Both the position numbers and the translations under genes were made by a program. A model generated the notes under the pieces. The model was not told where the DNA came from. It made no database searches and saw only the letters and a program-made list of their open reading frames with translations. From assembly GCF_005938625.1 (NCBI RefSeq), contig NZ_VCNJ01000008.1, positions 248,001 through 312,000 of the forward strand: a DNA stretch of 64,000 nt, in the 5' to 3' direction. Source of the DNA: Pseudomonas fluorescens (lineage in GTDB: Bacteria > Pseudomonadota > Gammaproteobacteria > Pseudomonadales > Pseudomonadaceae). Below, piece by piece: positions 27,201 to 34,799 of the stretch (position 1 is the stretch's first letter; every line of letters starts with the position of its first letter).

Positions 27201-27235
27201 AAGCCGGCCACAAGCCGGCTTTTTAATGCCTGAAA
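27201..27235. repeat. Right attachment site (35-bp direct repeat)
   Basis: Exact copy of 11232-11266, including the terminator hairpin (27201-27224). It lies 117 bp before the next chromosomal gene start. Confidence 0.9.
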
Positions 27236-27351
27236 TAAACCCGTCCCCACATTATTCGCACACGTATCAGTCCAAAGCCGCCATCGAAAAAACGATTTGC
27301 ATGCCGTCATTTCCGATGACATCAATAGGCATCCGGCGCCAAGGGGCATCG

Positions 27352-28089
27352 ATGAGCAAACTTACCCGTTGTCTGAGCCTGTTTATTGGAGCGAGCCTGT
27401 CCTTTCTGGCGAAGGCAGCCCCGGTGCAGTTCACCGATTACCGTGCTTTTTACGAGTCGCTGGGCAGCAACTTGTTTACGGGGCCCGGAATTGAACTGAC
27501 CATGCCCTGCTCGGAATCACCGAGGCATTGCCTTTGGGTCAATGCCATGCGGCCAGCGTTTGAACGTTATGACCAGGCGCAGTGGAGCGCCCCCGAAGAC
27601 CTGGCTCTCAGCCCGCCCAAAGGCATACCCGAGATTGTCTTCGATGGCGTGGCCCTGACGATTGGGAAGCAGCGTTGGCTGCTGCGCGACGCCAGCAACT
27701 TCGCGCCACCGGCATGGCGCACAAATGATCCCGTCGACCCGGAAAATCTGGCGTCGGCCACGGTCTGGCGCCATGACACCTCGACGTGCGTCGAGATGCA
27801 GTATGTGAGCAGTGGCCGCGGTGTTCGCTACACTCATGTGTTGTTGGTACACGAGCAACACCTTTACGCACTACCGCCGCTGTTTGCGTCCTGTGCAGGC
27901 ATTCGCAGGGCGCCGCAGAACCAGTTCAGTTATCCGGACAACTCCTATCTGGGTCCAGAGCTGGAAAACAACCCTCTCGGTCTGAAAATGGATTATCGGC
28001 TGTCCGATGGTAAAACGCCGGTTGCGCAGTACCTGTTGCACTTCCCGGACCCGGGGAACCCCTACGTATTTGAGGCGCACCGTCAATAA
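27352..28089 (+). CDS. Secreted hypothetical protein upstream of Tla3-like adaptor
   Basis: 245 aa. The frame reaches back through attR, but ATG 27352 follows AAGGGG and begins a signal peptide (LSLFIGASLSFLAKAAP). The mature protein has several cysteines (for example MPCSESPRHCLW and FASCAG) and no recognised domain. It precedes a Tla3-like gene on the same strand with a 133-bp gap, so it may be the immunity or partner protein of a type VI lipase module. This is inference only. Its upstream region was joined to the island by the integration. Confidence 0.65.
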   Translation: MSKLTRCLSLFIGASLSFLAKAAPVQFTDYRAFYESLGSNLFTGPGIELTMPCSESPRHCLWVNAMRPAFERYDQAQWSAPEDLALSPPKGIPEIVFDGVALTIGKQRWLLRDASNFAPPAWRTNDPVDPENLASATVWRHDTSTCVEMQYVSSGRGVRYTHVLLVHEQHLYALPPLFASCAGIRRAPQNQFSYPDNSYLGPELENNPLGLKMDYRLSDGKTPVAQYLLHFPDPGNPYVFEAHRQ

Positions 28090-28110
28090 GCGGCCGCGTG
28101 CAGATATGTC

Positions 28111-28137
28111 ATGACCTTGCCGCAGCACAAAGGTCAT
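28111..28137 (+). other. Hairpin between the secreted gene and Tla3-like gene
   Basis: ATGACCTT (28111-28118) and AAGGTCAT (28130-28137) form an 8-bp stem with an 11-nt loop. No T-run follows, so its role is unclear. Confidence 0.35.
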
Positions 28138-28222
28138 CATGGGCGGGGATCAAAGGGAAAGGTCAGGCAGTCACCCCTGTTCCTAGCGACCAACGGGGTA
28201 ACTTTCAAGGAAGAAATGCACG

Positions 28223-29812
28223 ATGACTCATGCAGCTCTGGCAAAGAAACTCTGTATCGCCCCATTGCTCCCCCTGGCCAGCATCAGCCTGCGCGCCGAC
28301 GATGACGGCAAGGCCTGCTTGCGTCGCAAACGCAAAAACCGCACTCATCTCAATCCTGCTTGCCTGCTTATCGTCGGTTTTTTCCTGACCAGCCCGCTGG
28401 CTCGCGCGGCTGAACAACCGCTGACGCTCAGCCGTTGCTTTGCCAGTCCGACCTCCGCCGTCACGCCCTATACCTCGGCCAACGAAGCGACAGCCATGAC
28501 CGTGGATGCCCGTTACCGCGCGCCAGCCACTTCGCCCCGTCTGGACACTCTCGATGTGCTCGCCGTCGGCATAAGTCTCGACGTATTCCGGCAAGGTCAG
28601 GTCTGGAAAGCCTTGCAGGAGCAGAATACAAAACACGCCGAATCCCTGCACGCTGGCAGCATCCTGCCGACTGATCCAGGAAAATATCCGGTGGATAGCG
28701 ACGACAAGGACATGGCCTACGACAAGCGCAAGGCTGATGCGCTGGAACTGGGTTTAAGCGACTTCGTGGAGAAATGGCCCATCCCGACCATCACGGTCGT
28801 GCGTGGCTGGAATTCCGATGCACCGAACCTGCGTTTCTCTCCAGACAGGACCCGAAAAATGCTCTCAGGCATGGTCAACGCTTACCGTACGGAAGCGGGC
28901 CTGCACTGGCATCGCGTGCGCAATCTGCAAGACGGCATTGTCTGCAACGACACCCCAGAAGGTCTGTTGGAAGAGTTGTTCCGGTTGTTCGAGCAAAACC
29001 CCGACCTCCCCGCCGTGCTGATCTACAGTGTGGAGGGCTTCAGCATGTCGTTTGCCCTCTCGGCAAAAAAAGCGCCGCTGATTGGTGGACCCGGGCCGCG
29101 TAAGCCCGGTGAACTCACCGACTCGATGGTCGCCATGGTCGTCGGCCGCCCCGAGCGCGTCGAATGGCTGCGTTACTACGCTCAGTTTGCCAGGATCAAC
29201 GAGAACAGAATCGACCCGGAGTTCAACGGTTGGGGAATGCGCAAACCCGCCGTGGCATTCCAGCCCTCGCCGTTCATTCCTCAACCCTGGACCCAGCGTG
29301 CGTTCGAGCAATGGGATGCGCTGCCGGTACTGGCCAGGCTGCATCGGCCGGTCAGCGTGTCGCTGCGGCGGCCGGATAACGGCGAACCGCTGAAGCGTGA
29401 GGCCATGACGCTGAAACTGGCCGCTGGCTGGAAAGAGGCCACGGCCGGGCTCGCGCAAAAGCCCACCCGGCTGTTCTTCGACAGTGGCTCGAACGCCACG
29501 GCAATGGCGCAGCTGTTGCCGGCGCTCAAAGCAGCACACAGTTCGCTGAACCTGCTCGATTCGCGCGCGGGTTACGACCTGACTCAGCGCTTGGGTGACA
29601 CTGGCTCGGCTTCACCTTTTGTCGGGCTCACGCTCGCGACGATGGCCAGCTACTTGAATGCCGACACCAGCGTGGTCATGCCGATGCGGCGTCAGGATCA
29701 GGCAATGATCATCGCCGTAACCTCCCCGACACCCGGAAAGAAACCGGTGGGCAACGAGCACTTCAGCGTCACCTTGATGCCATCCTCCGCCAGTCCCTAT
29801 TCAGCCCCGTGA
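28223..29812 (+). CDS. DUF2875 protein, type VI lipase adaptor Tla3 family
   Basis: 529 aa. Tla3 proteins guide a Tle3 phospholipase onto VgrG for export by the type VI secretion system. Matches from memory of the family: an ISLDVFRQGQVWKALQE block near residue 115, WPIPTI, a central FEQNPDLPAVLIYSVEG stretch and LHRPVSVSLRRPDNGEPLK. A later run contains FFDSGSNATAMAQLLPALKAA, then TQRLGDTG and LATMASYLNAD. The N-terminus is basic with one hydrophobic segment (ACLLIVGFFLTSPLARA), so it is probably exported or membrane anchored. ATG 28223 follows AAGGAAG. No lipase or vgrG gene lies beside it. Confidence 0.72.
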   Translation: MTHAALAKKLCIAPLLPLASISLRADDDGKACLRRKRKNRTHLNPACLLIVGFFLTSPLARAAEQPLTLSRCFASPTSAVTPYTSANEATAMTVDARYRAPATSPRLDTLDVLAVGISLDVFRQGQVWKALQEQNTKHAESLHAGSILPTDPGKYPVDSDDKDMAYDKRKADALELGLSDFVEKWPIPTITVVRGWNSDAPNLRFSPDRTRKMLSGMVNAYRTEAGLHWHRVRNLQDGIVCNDTPEGLLEELFRLFEQNPDLPAVLIYSVEGFSMSFALSAKKAPLIGGPGPRKPGELTDSMVAMVVGRPERVEWLRYYAQFARINENRIDPEFNGWGMRKPAVAFQPSPFIPQPWTQRAFEQWDALPVLARLHRPVSVSLRRPDNGEPLKREAMTLKLAAGWKEATAGLAQKPTRLFFDSGSNATAMAQLLPALKAAHSSLNLLDSRAGYDLTQRLGDTGSASPFVGLTLATMASYLNADTSVVMPMRRQDQAMIIAVTSPTPGKKPVGNEHFSVTLMPSSASPYSAP

Positions 29813-29983
29813 ACCGCGGATACGGCGTGAGCCTTTAGGCGGTTCCGCTGTGTCATTCGGCAACCGACACTTGCCAATTGCAATGGCTCGGTGCTAAATC
29901 CCGCCCTGTCACCGCCCTCTGTTTTTACCCGCATCCCCGACCCCGGCCGGATTCCGGTATTGCGCCTCACGGGAATCCATGGA

Positions 29984-31159
29984 ATGGCCCTGCATATCCC
30001 GACCCTGTTGGTCGTTTCGGTCTTCGTCTTCTTTTTGATGGGGCTTTTGACGCTGCACGCCTGGTATCGCGAAACCCGTGAGCCGCCGCTGGCGTACCTC
30101 GGCAGCATGATGCTGCTTGGCGCTTTGGGCGTGGTCTTGGTCAGTTGGCGTGATCGAGGCGTCGACTTCATTCCCATCGTGTTCGGCAATGTTGTTCTAT
30201 TGCTCAGTGCTGCCCTGAACTGGACGGCCATGCGCACACTGGTCGGGCGCAGGCCTTCAGTGTCCGGCATTCTGGCGGGGGCGTTCGCCTGGCTGACCTT
30301 GTGCCTGATTCCCGCCTTCTACGAGTCGATGCCCAATCGGGTTCTGATCTACTCCTTGCTGGCATTCGGTTACGGCGTGCTGACAACGCTGGAGCTCTGG
30401 CGCAGCCGCCACACCCTGGACGTCGCGTTCATGCCGGCGCTGGTGCTGACCGTTTTGCACACTGTGTTCTACGCCGTTCGCAGTGCGACCGATGAAGGGC
30501 TGCCGGTGACAAAGGCGCTGCTGGGCAGTGGCGAGGGCGTGCCGTTTTTCTCGTTCATGCTGTTCGAGTCGATGCTGTATGTCATCGGCATTGCCTACAT
30601 CACGTTGGCGATGGTCAAGGAGCGTGCCGAGCTCAAGCTCAAAGCGGCAGCGTTCAGCGATCCGCTGACGGGCATTGGCAATCGTCGCGCGTTCATGATG
30701 AACGCCGGGCAGTTGCTTGCCGAAAGTCAGCAGCACGCGGAACCGGCGGCGTTGTTGCTTTGCGATCTGGATAACTTCAAGCGTCTGAATGACACCTATG
30801 GCCACCCCGTCGGGGATCAGGCGTTGATTGCGTTCGGCCGGATCGTGGTCGAGAGCCTGCGCAAGGAAGATGTATCGGGGCGGATTGGCGGTGAGGAATT
30901 TGCTTGTTTGCTCAACGATTGCGATGAGCAGACTGCATTGGAGATTGCCGAGCGGATCCGTCGTTCTTTCTCGCAATTGTCGATTCTTGAACCGGGGCTG
31001 CTCAGCGTCAGCATCGGCGTGGTGACCACTCGTGAATCCGGTTACGACTTGTCACGCCTGCTCTCGGAAGCGGATCAGGCGCTGTACGGTGCCAAGCATC
31101 AGGGGCGCAATCGCGTACAAACACTGCGTTCTTTGTACCTGAGTCTTTCCGACAGTTAA
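29984..31159 (+). CDS. Membrane-bound diguanylate cyclase (GGDEF)
   Basis: 391 aa. Makes cyclic di-GMP from two GTP. ATG 29984 is chosen because it begins the first membrane helix; the frame is open from 29891. About six hydrophobic segments fill residues 1-190. The GGDEF domain follows (FSDPLTGIGNRRAFM, then LCDLDNFKRLNDTYGH). The active site is GGEEF and the product-inhibition I-site RxxD is intact (RKED, five residues before it), so feedback control is expected. No EAL domain. The periplasm-facing sensor region is not a known domain. Confidence 0.92.
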   Translation: MALHIPTLLVVSVFVFFLMGLLTLHAWYRETREPPLAYLGSMMLLGALGVVLVSWRDRGVDFIPIVFGNVVLLLSAALNWTAMRTLVGRRPSVSGILAGAFAWLTLCLIPAFYESMPNRVLIYSLLAFGYGVLTTLELWRSRHTLDVAFMPALVLTVLHTVFYAVRSATDEGLPVTKALLGSGEGVPFFSFMLFESMLYVIGIAYITLAMVKERAELKLKAAAFSDPLTGIGNRRAFMMNAGQLLAESQQHAEPAALLLCDLDNFKRLNDTYGHPVGDQALIAFGRIVVESLRKEDVSGRIGGEEFACLLNDCDEQTALEIAERIRRSFSQLSILEPGLLSVSIGVVTTRESGYDLSRLLSEADQALYGAKHQGRNRVQTLRSLYLSLSDS

Positions 31160-31286
31160 TGCCCGACAATCGGCCATTTCAATAAGCCATTAGCACATCC
31201 GCCCTAATTGCCCCAGCCGGCACCCGCCACTAAATTTCCATTCTGTTTTTGTGCACTACAAAAGCGCCAAGGAATGGAGCAGCACC

Positions 31287-31844
31287 ATGTCATCGTTTTT
31301 CAAACTGAGTAAATCCCTCGCTCTACTGGCTGCCCTCTTGACTGCTACTTCAGTGTCAGCAGAAGAGCCGAACCCCGTCGGCGACTGGTGGATCATTTAC
31401 GGCAACGGTGTCCCGCACAAGAACATCATGTATGTCGCCGACAGCACATCAGTAGTGCCGTCGACGCGTACCAAGGGCGCGCAAATGCTGGCGGTGACGC
31501 TGGTGTATGAAGAGCCGGGCAAGCCAATGATCGATGCCTACAACCTGGAAGTTCAGTGCAAGACCAACAAGGTGCGGTTTGTTAATGGCCAGTCGGTGGA
31601 TCGAATTGCCTACATGCTGCGCCACCTGAAAGTGAACGAGCAATGGCAGCAGCCGAAGGAATTCTGGGTGCAACGCGCTTTGGCTTTCGTTTGCACTCCA
31701 GAGAAAAAAGACATGATTGCAGTGGGCAAGATGGAGCACTTGCAGATGATTCAGGGCATGCAGCAAATGTTCTTCAAACTGGCACCTATTCAGGAAAAAG
31801 GCCAGATGATGGACAACCTCGATTCGATACTGGGCAACAAGTAA
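31287..31844 (+). CDS. Exported hypothetical protein
   Basis: 185 aa with a clear signal peptide (SLALLAALLTATSVSA, cleaved before EEPNP). ATG 31287 follows GGAGCAG. The mature part begins NPVGDWWIIYGNG, contains two cysteines that may bond (EVQCKTN and FVCTPEK), and ends in a methionine/glutamine-rich helix (HLQMIQGMQQMFF). I do not recognise the family. It is followed by a small lipoprotein gene on the same strand, and both may be envelope proteins. Confidence 0.75.
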   Translation: MSSFFKLSKSLALLAALLTATSVSAEEPNPVGDWWIIYGNGVPHKNIMYVADSTSVVPSTRTKGAQMLAVTLVYEEPGKPMIDAYNLEVQCKTNKVRFVNGQSVDRIAYMLRHLKVNEQWQQPKEFWVQRALAFVCTPEKKDMIAVGKMEHLQMIQGMQQMFFKLAPIQEKGQMMDNLDSILGNK

Positions 31845-31900
31845 CAGCCTGACCTCTTAACGCTGCAGCGCGCCAATTCTCGCACATGACACCGGGAGTC

Positions 31901-32338
31901 ATGATGAATCAATGGACTAAAACGTTACTGACGCTGCTGATAACAGCCACAGTCTCAATGGTTAATGGCTGCCACCTGATTGCGCAGTCGCGCTGGGAAG
32001 GACGGGATGTTCAGGAAGCACTCGATCTGTTTGGCAAACCCGACTCAATGAAAAAACAGACCGCTGCCAACGGCGAAAATCTGGCCGTCCTGACTTGGTT
32101 CAAGTCCTCAAGTTGGACCACCACTGAAGCGGCCGGTACTTCCATGAATCACACCGGCAACGGCATGGTGTACACCGAGTACTACGAGACGGTCGGGCAT
32201 AGCTCTGACTGCAAACTGGAAGCCACCGTCAACAAAGCCAAAAAGATCGTACTGTTCAGGATCGAGGACGGAAAAATCATTCATGGCAAATGCATCAACG
32301 TTCCGTTCGTACCCGGTTACATTCCGCCTGGACTCTAG
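31901..32338 (+). CDS. Small lipoprotein, hypothetical
   Basis: 145 aa. ATG 31901 (or the adjacent 31904) follows GGGAGT. A lipoprotein signal ends in VNGC, a good lipobox. The mature protein reads RWEGRDVQEALDLFGKPDS, a start reminiscent of SmpA/BamE-like or 'outer membrane assembly' small lipoproteins, followed by a beta-rich stretch and two further cysteines. Function unknown. It probably forms a unit with the preceding exported protein gene. Confidence 0.75.
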   Translation: MMNQWTKTLLTLLITATVSMVNGCHLIAQSRWEGRDVQEALDLFGKPDSMKKQTAANGENLAVLTWFKSSSWTTTEAAGTSMNHTGNGMVYTEYYETVGHSSDCKLEATVNKAKKIVLFRIEDGKIIHGKCINVPFVPGYIPPGL

Positions 32339-32362
32339 TGCTGCCCCTGAGCAACTAACTGC

Positions 32363-33175
32363 TCAGGGATAACTGAACGACTTCACCAGCGTCAGCTCCC
32401 CCACCGCGCGCATCGGGATCAAAAACGTCTCCATCTTCTCGTTCGGTGTGCCTTCTTCGGTAATCACCGTCACCTGCGCCGTGGTCAGCGCCTGCACCGC
32501 CTCATCTCCGCCCTCGTCATCACCGCGATAACCACCGCCGTAATAATTCACATACACCAGATACTGGCCCTTGATCGGCGCCGGCATGGCGAAGATTTCC
32601 GGGCCGTAGCCGGTGGTGACGTCGACGTCGAGCGCGGCGCCGTTGGCGGCGCTGCGGTTGCCGTACCAGATGTGCGCGCCGTCGGGGGTGACGAGGTGCA
32701 GATCGAGGTCGGTGCCGTCGCTGTCCCACGCCAGCAGTACGCGCAACTTGGCCGGAGTGGCGCCGCCGCTGGTGTTGAGGAATTGCGTGCGGTGGCGCTG
32801 TTGGCCGTCGGGGCTGCGCACTTCGACGCTGTTGCTGCCGTTGGGGAACGAGAACGGGCGATCAAAATGGCCGCTGTCGTCGATTTTCAACGGCATGCTG
32901 ACGCCGTTGACGATCAGTCGTCCCGGCTCGTTGTTTTTGGGCGTGGCTTTGATGTCGCCGCTGATGCGCGCGGTATTGGCCTGGCCAATCGGGGTGTTGA
33001 CCGACGAGGCCGGGTAGTTGACGGTCTGGCGGAAGCTTTCGCCCTCGCCTTCTGGCGCGCCGCTGCGCCAGCCGCCGACCGGGGTGTCGAGTTTGACGCT
33101 GTCGGCAGCGATGGTCGGCGAGAGCGCGGTCAACGTGCAGAGCAGCAGCAAGACCTGTGGAAAACGGAGTGTCAT
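32363..33175 (-). CDS. yfaP: YfaP-like periplasmic protein (DUF2135), copy 2
   Basis: 270 aa with an N-terminal signal peptide (LLLLCTLTALSPTIAA). The DUF2135 domain fills the C-terminal half: LRVLLAWDSDGTDLDLHLVTPDG, then HIWYGN and YLVYVNYYG. Last gene of the minus-strand yfa locus and a distant copy of the protein encoded at 41775-42566. The two share the same ending (ETF(L/I)(I/V)P(M/L)RA(V/I)G(E/D)L, then LVK(S/T)F). In E. coli, YfaP is linked to the YfaS alpha-2-macroglobulin. It probably has a periplasmic accessory role; the biochemical function is not known. Confidence 0.87.
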   Translation of the reverse strand: MTLRFPQVLLLLCTLTALSPTIAADSVKLDTPVGGWRSGAPEGEGESFRQTVNYPASSVNTPIGQANTARISGDIKATPKNNEPGRLIVNGVSMPLKIDDSGHFDRPFSFPNGSNSVEVRSPDGQQRHRTQFLNTSGGATPAKLRVLLAWDSDGTDLDLHLVTPDGAHIWYGNRSAANGAALDVDVTTGYGPEIFAMPAPIKGQYLVYVNYYGGGYRGDDEGGDEAVQALTTAQVTVITEEGTPNEKMETFLIPMRAVGELTLVKSFSYP

Positions 33176-33178
33176 GGT

Positions 33179-34798
33179 CTATTCCAGCAAAAGGTGACGG
33201 GCGAGCCCTTCGATGTAGGTTTCATCCTGGCCATTGGGGTGTGCTTCAAAGGCCAGGTGCAGATATTCGTGAGTCAGGTCGAGGCGATCCTGCAGGCTCA
33301 GTACGCCGCGCACGTAGATGCGTTGGCGTTCGCGATCGACGAAGGGCCTGCCGAACGCCAGTTTGCACACGGCGAAGGTGCTGACTTCGTTGTAGCCGGT
33401 TTCGCTTTCCAGCTTCGGGCGCCAGCCGCGACGTTGTTTTTGCAGCCAGTCTTGCGCGGCGGGCAGCGCTTCGCAGGAAGCGACCGGGTTGTCCCAACGA
33501 CTGAGGCTGGCGCGCGGATAAGCGTGCAGCAGAATCGCGTCGTAACGTTGACCGGCATTGGCTTGCTCGACGGCTTGTTGCCAGGCGAGTTTGTCCGGGC
33601 CGGGTTGATCGGAATGATAGGTGACGGTGCTGCCGGCCAACACCAGATCCGCCGTCCATGCGGCGATGTTGCGGGATTCGGCCGAGGCCGGGCGCGGTGC
33701 GACGCGTTGGCGATTGCTGCTGTCGTCGATGCTCAGGCAATCGCCATTGCGTGTGGCGTTTTGCAGCAGATACGTGCGGATCGCTACGGCCAACGCCTTG
33801 GCCGCTTCGGCGGGTTCGGGTTTGGCTTCGCGCTCAAGGACGCGGGCGACGTACTCTTCGCGATCAAGCCTTGCGACGAGTTTGTCGTTGAGCAGAAACA
33901 GTTCGCCATCGCCGTGGATATCCAGCGCGTTGCCGTTGGCGAATTCAACGCGGTAATCGCCTTGCAACGGGCCGGAAGTGACCACCCGCTCGCCAGTCAA
34001 AACCCGGGTTACCGGATAGCGCGAAAAAAGACCGACCTCAACACAGCGCCCCGCCTCTGCCGGCCAAACCGCAGGTAACACCGTTGCTAGCGCTTGCCCG
34101 TAATGACGTAAAACCATTTGACTGGTGCCCCGCCCGCCAGCCCAGACCGGTGAGCCATCAGCCGTCCAGCCAGCGAATCCGCCCTGTCGCGATTGCGGGT
34201 CTTGATCGCCGAGCCAGCTCCAGGTTTTCACCCGTAAGCGACCGCCCAATTCACCCACGACATTGCCGTCCGCCGCATTCAGCACCACATCGAGCAACAC
34301 CCGCCGCGCCTGATCCTGCGCCGGCAACGAGGCCAGGACCTTCAGCAGTTCAACCACGGAAACCCGTTGAGCCGGTTGCACCGAAGGCAGATCGAGCAAC
34401 CACGACGGCGCTTGTCGCGCCTGCCAATAGTTTCTCCAATCAGCCGTCGCAATGCCCAACCGCGCAGGCTCAAAATACAACCCGCAGGATTTAACCAACG
34501 CCTGATCACGTTCAATCCTGCCGCCCGCCGTGCAGCAATAAACCTCGTCCTTCGATTGTCCGCGACATTCATACGCAGGTTCCCGGGCGCCGGTGTCCAC
34601 CAGCCACGCGTAGACAAACAACTTCCACAGACTGCCCAGTGGCGTATCCAGCGATGACGGCAACGCTTCACGGGCGATCAGTTGTGTCTGACTCAACGAC
34701 AACAATTCGCCCTTGTAGGCCACGCGCAACGGCTCGTCCTGCGCCGTCGCCAGCGCAGGAGCCACACACATCAGCAGCCACAGTAGCGGCCGGGTCAT
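33179..34798 (-). CDS. yfaQ: YfaQ-like protein (DUF2300)
   Basis: 539 aa, with a signal peptide (LLWLLMCVAPALATA). The N-terminal part has a conserved CRGQSKDEVYCCTAGG cysteine cluster. The C-terminal part resembles SpoIID-like and DUF2300 sequences (LVARLDREEYVARVLEREAKPE, then LAVAIRTYLLQNA) and ends with a metallopeptidase-like LTHEYLHLAFEAHPNGQDE, in which HEYLH resembles a zinc HExxH motif. The start lies 1 bp from the yfaS stop, so the genes are co-transcribed. It acts in the periplasm, presumably with YfaS. Confidence 0.8.
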   Translation of the reverse strand: MTRPLLWLLMCVAPALATAQDEPLRVAYKGELLSLSQTQLIAREALPSSLDTPLGSLWKLFVYAWLVDTGAREPAYECRGQSKDEVYCCTAGGRIERDQALVKSCGLYFEPARLGIATADWRNYWQARQAPSWLLDLPSVQPAQRVSVVELLKVLASLPAQDQARRVLLDVVLNAADGNVVGELGGRLRVKTWSWLGDQDPQSRQGGFAGWTADGSPVWAGGRGTSQMVLRHYGQALATVLPAVWPAEAGRCVEVGLFSRYPVTRVLTGERVVTSGPLQGDYRVEFANGNALDIHGDGELFLLNDKLVARLDREEYVARVLEREAKPEPAEAAKALAVAIRTYLLQNATRNGDCLSIDDSSNRQRVAPRPASAESRNIAAWTADLVLAGSTVTYHSDQPGPDKLAWQQAVEQANAGQRYDAILLHAYPRASLSRWDNPVASCEALPAAQDWLQKQRRGWRPKLESETGYNEVSTFAVCKLAFGRPFVDRERQRIYVRGVLSLQDRLDLTHEYLHLAFEAHPNGQDETYIEGLARHLLLE

Positions 34799-34799
34799 G

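Larger units (their letters stand above)
11232..27235. mobile_element. 16-kb integrative island (P4-like satellite carrying defence genes)
   Basis: Bounded by an exact 35-bp direct repeat (11232-11266 and 27201-27235), with a P4-type tyrosine integrase adjacent to the right copy. Inside are an AlpA-Toprim primase-DUF3631 module on the minus strand and defence cargo on the plus strand (Abi_C/HEPN-like protein, HExxH protein, type I restriction-modification). Codon use is visibly more AT-rich than the flanks, especially at 11570-14300. No capsid, tail, lysis or conjugation genes are present. It therefore looks like a satellite or integrative island that depends on a helper, or is no longer mobile. 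Confidence 0.88.
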
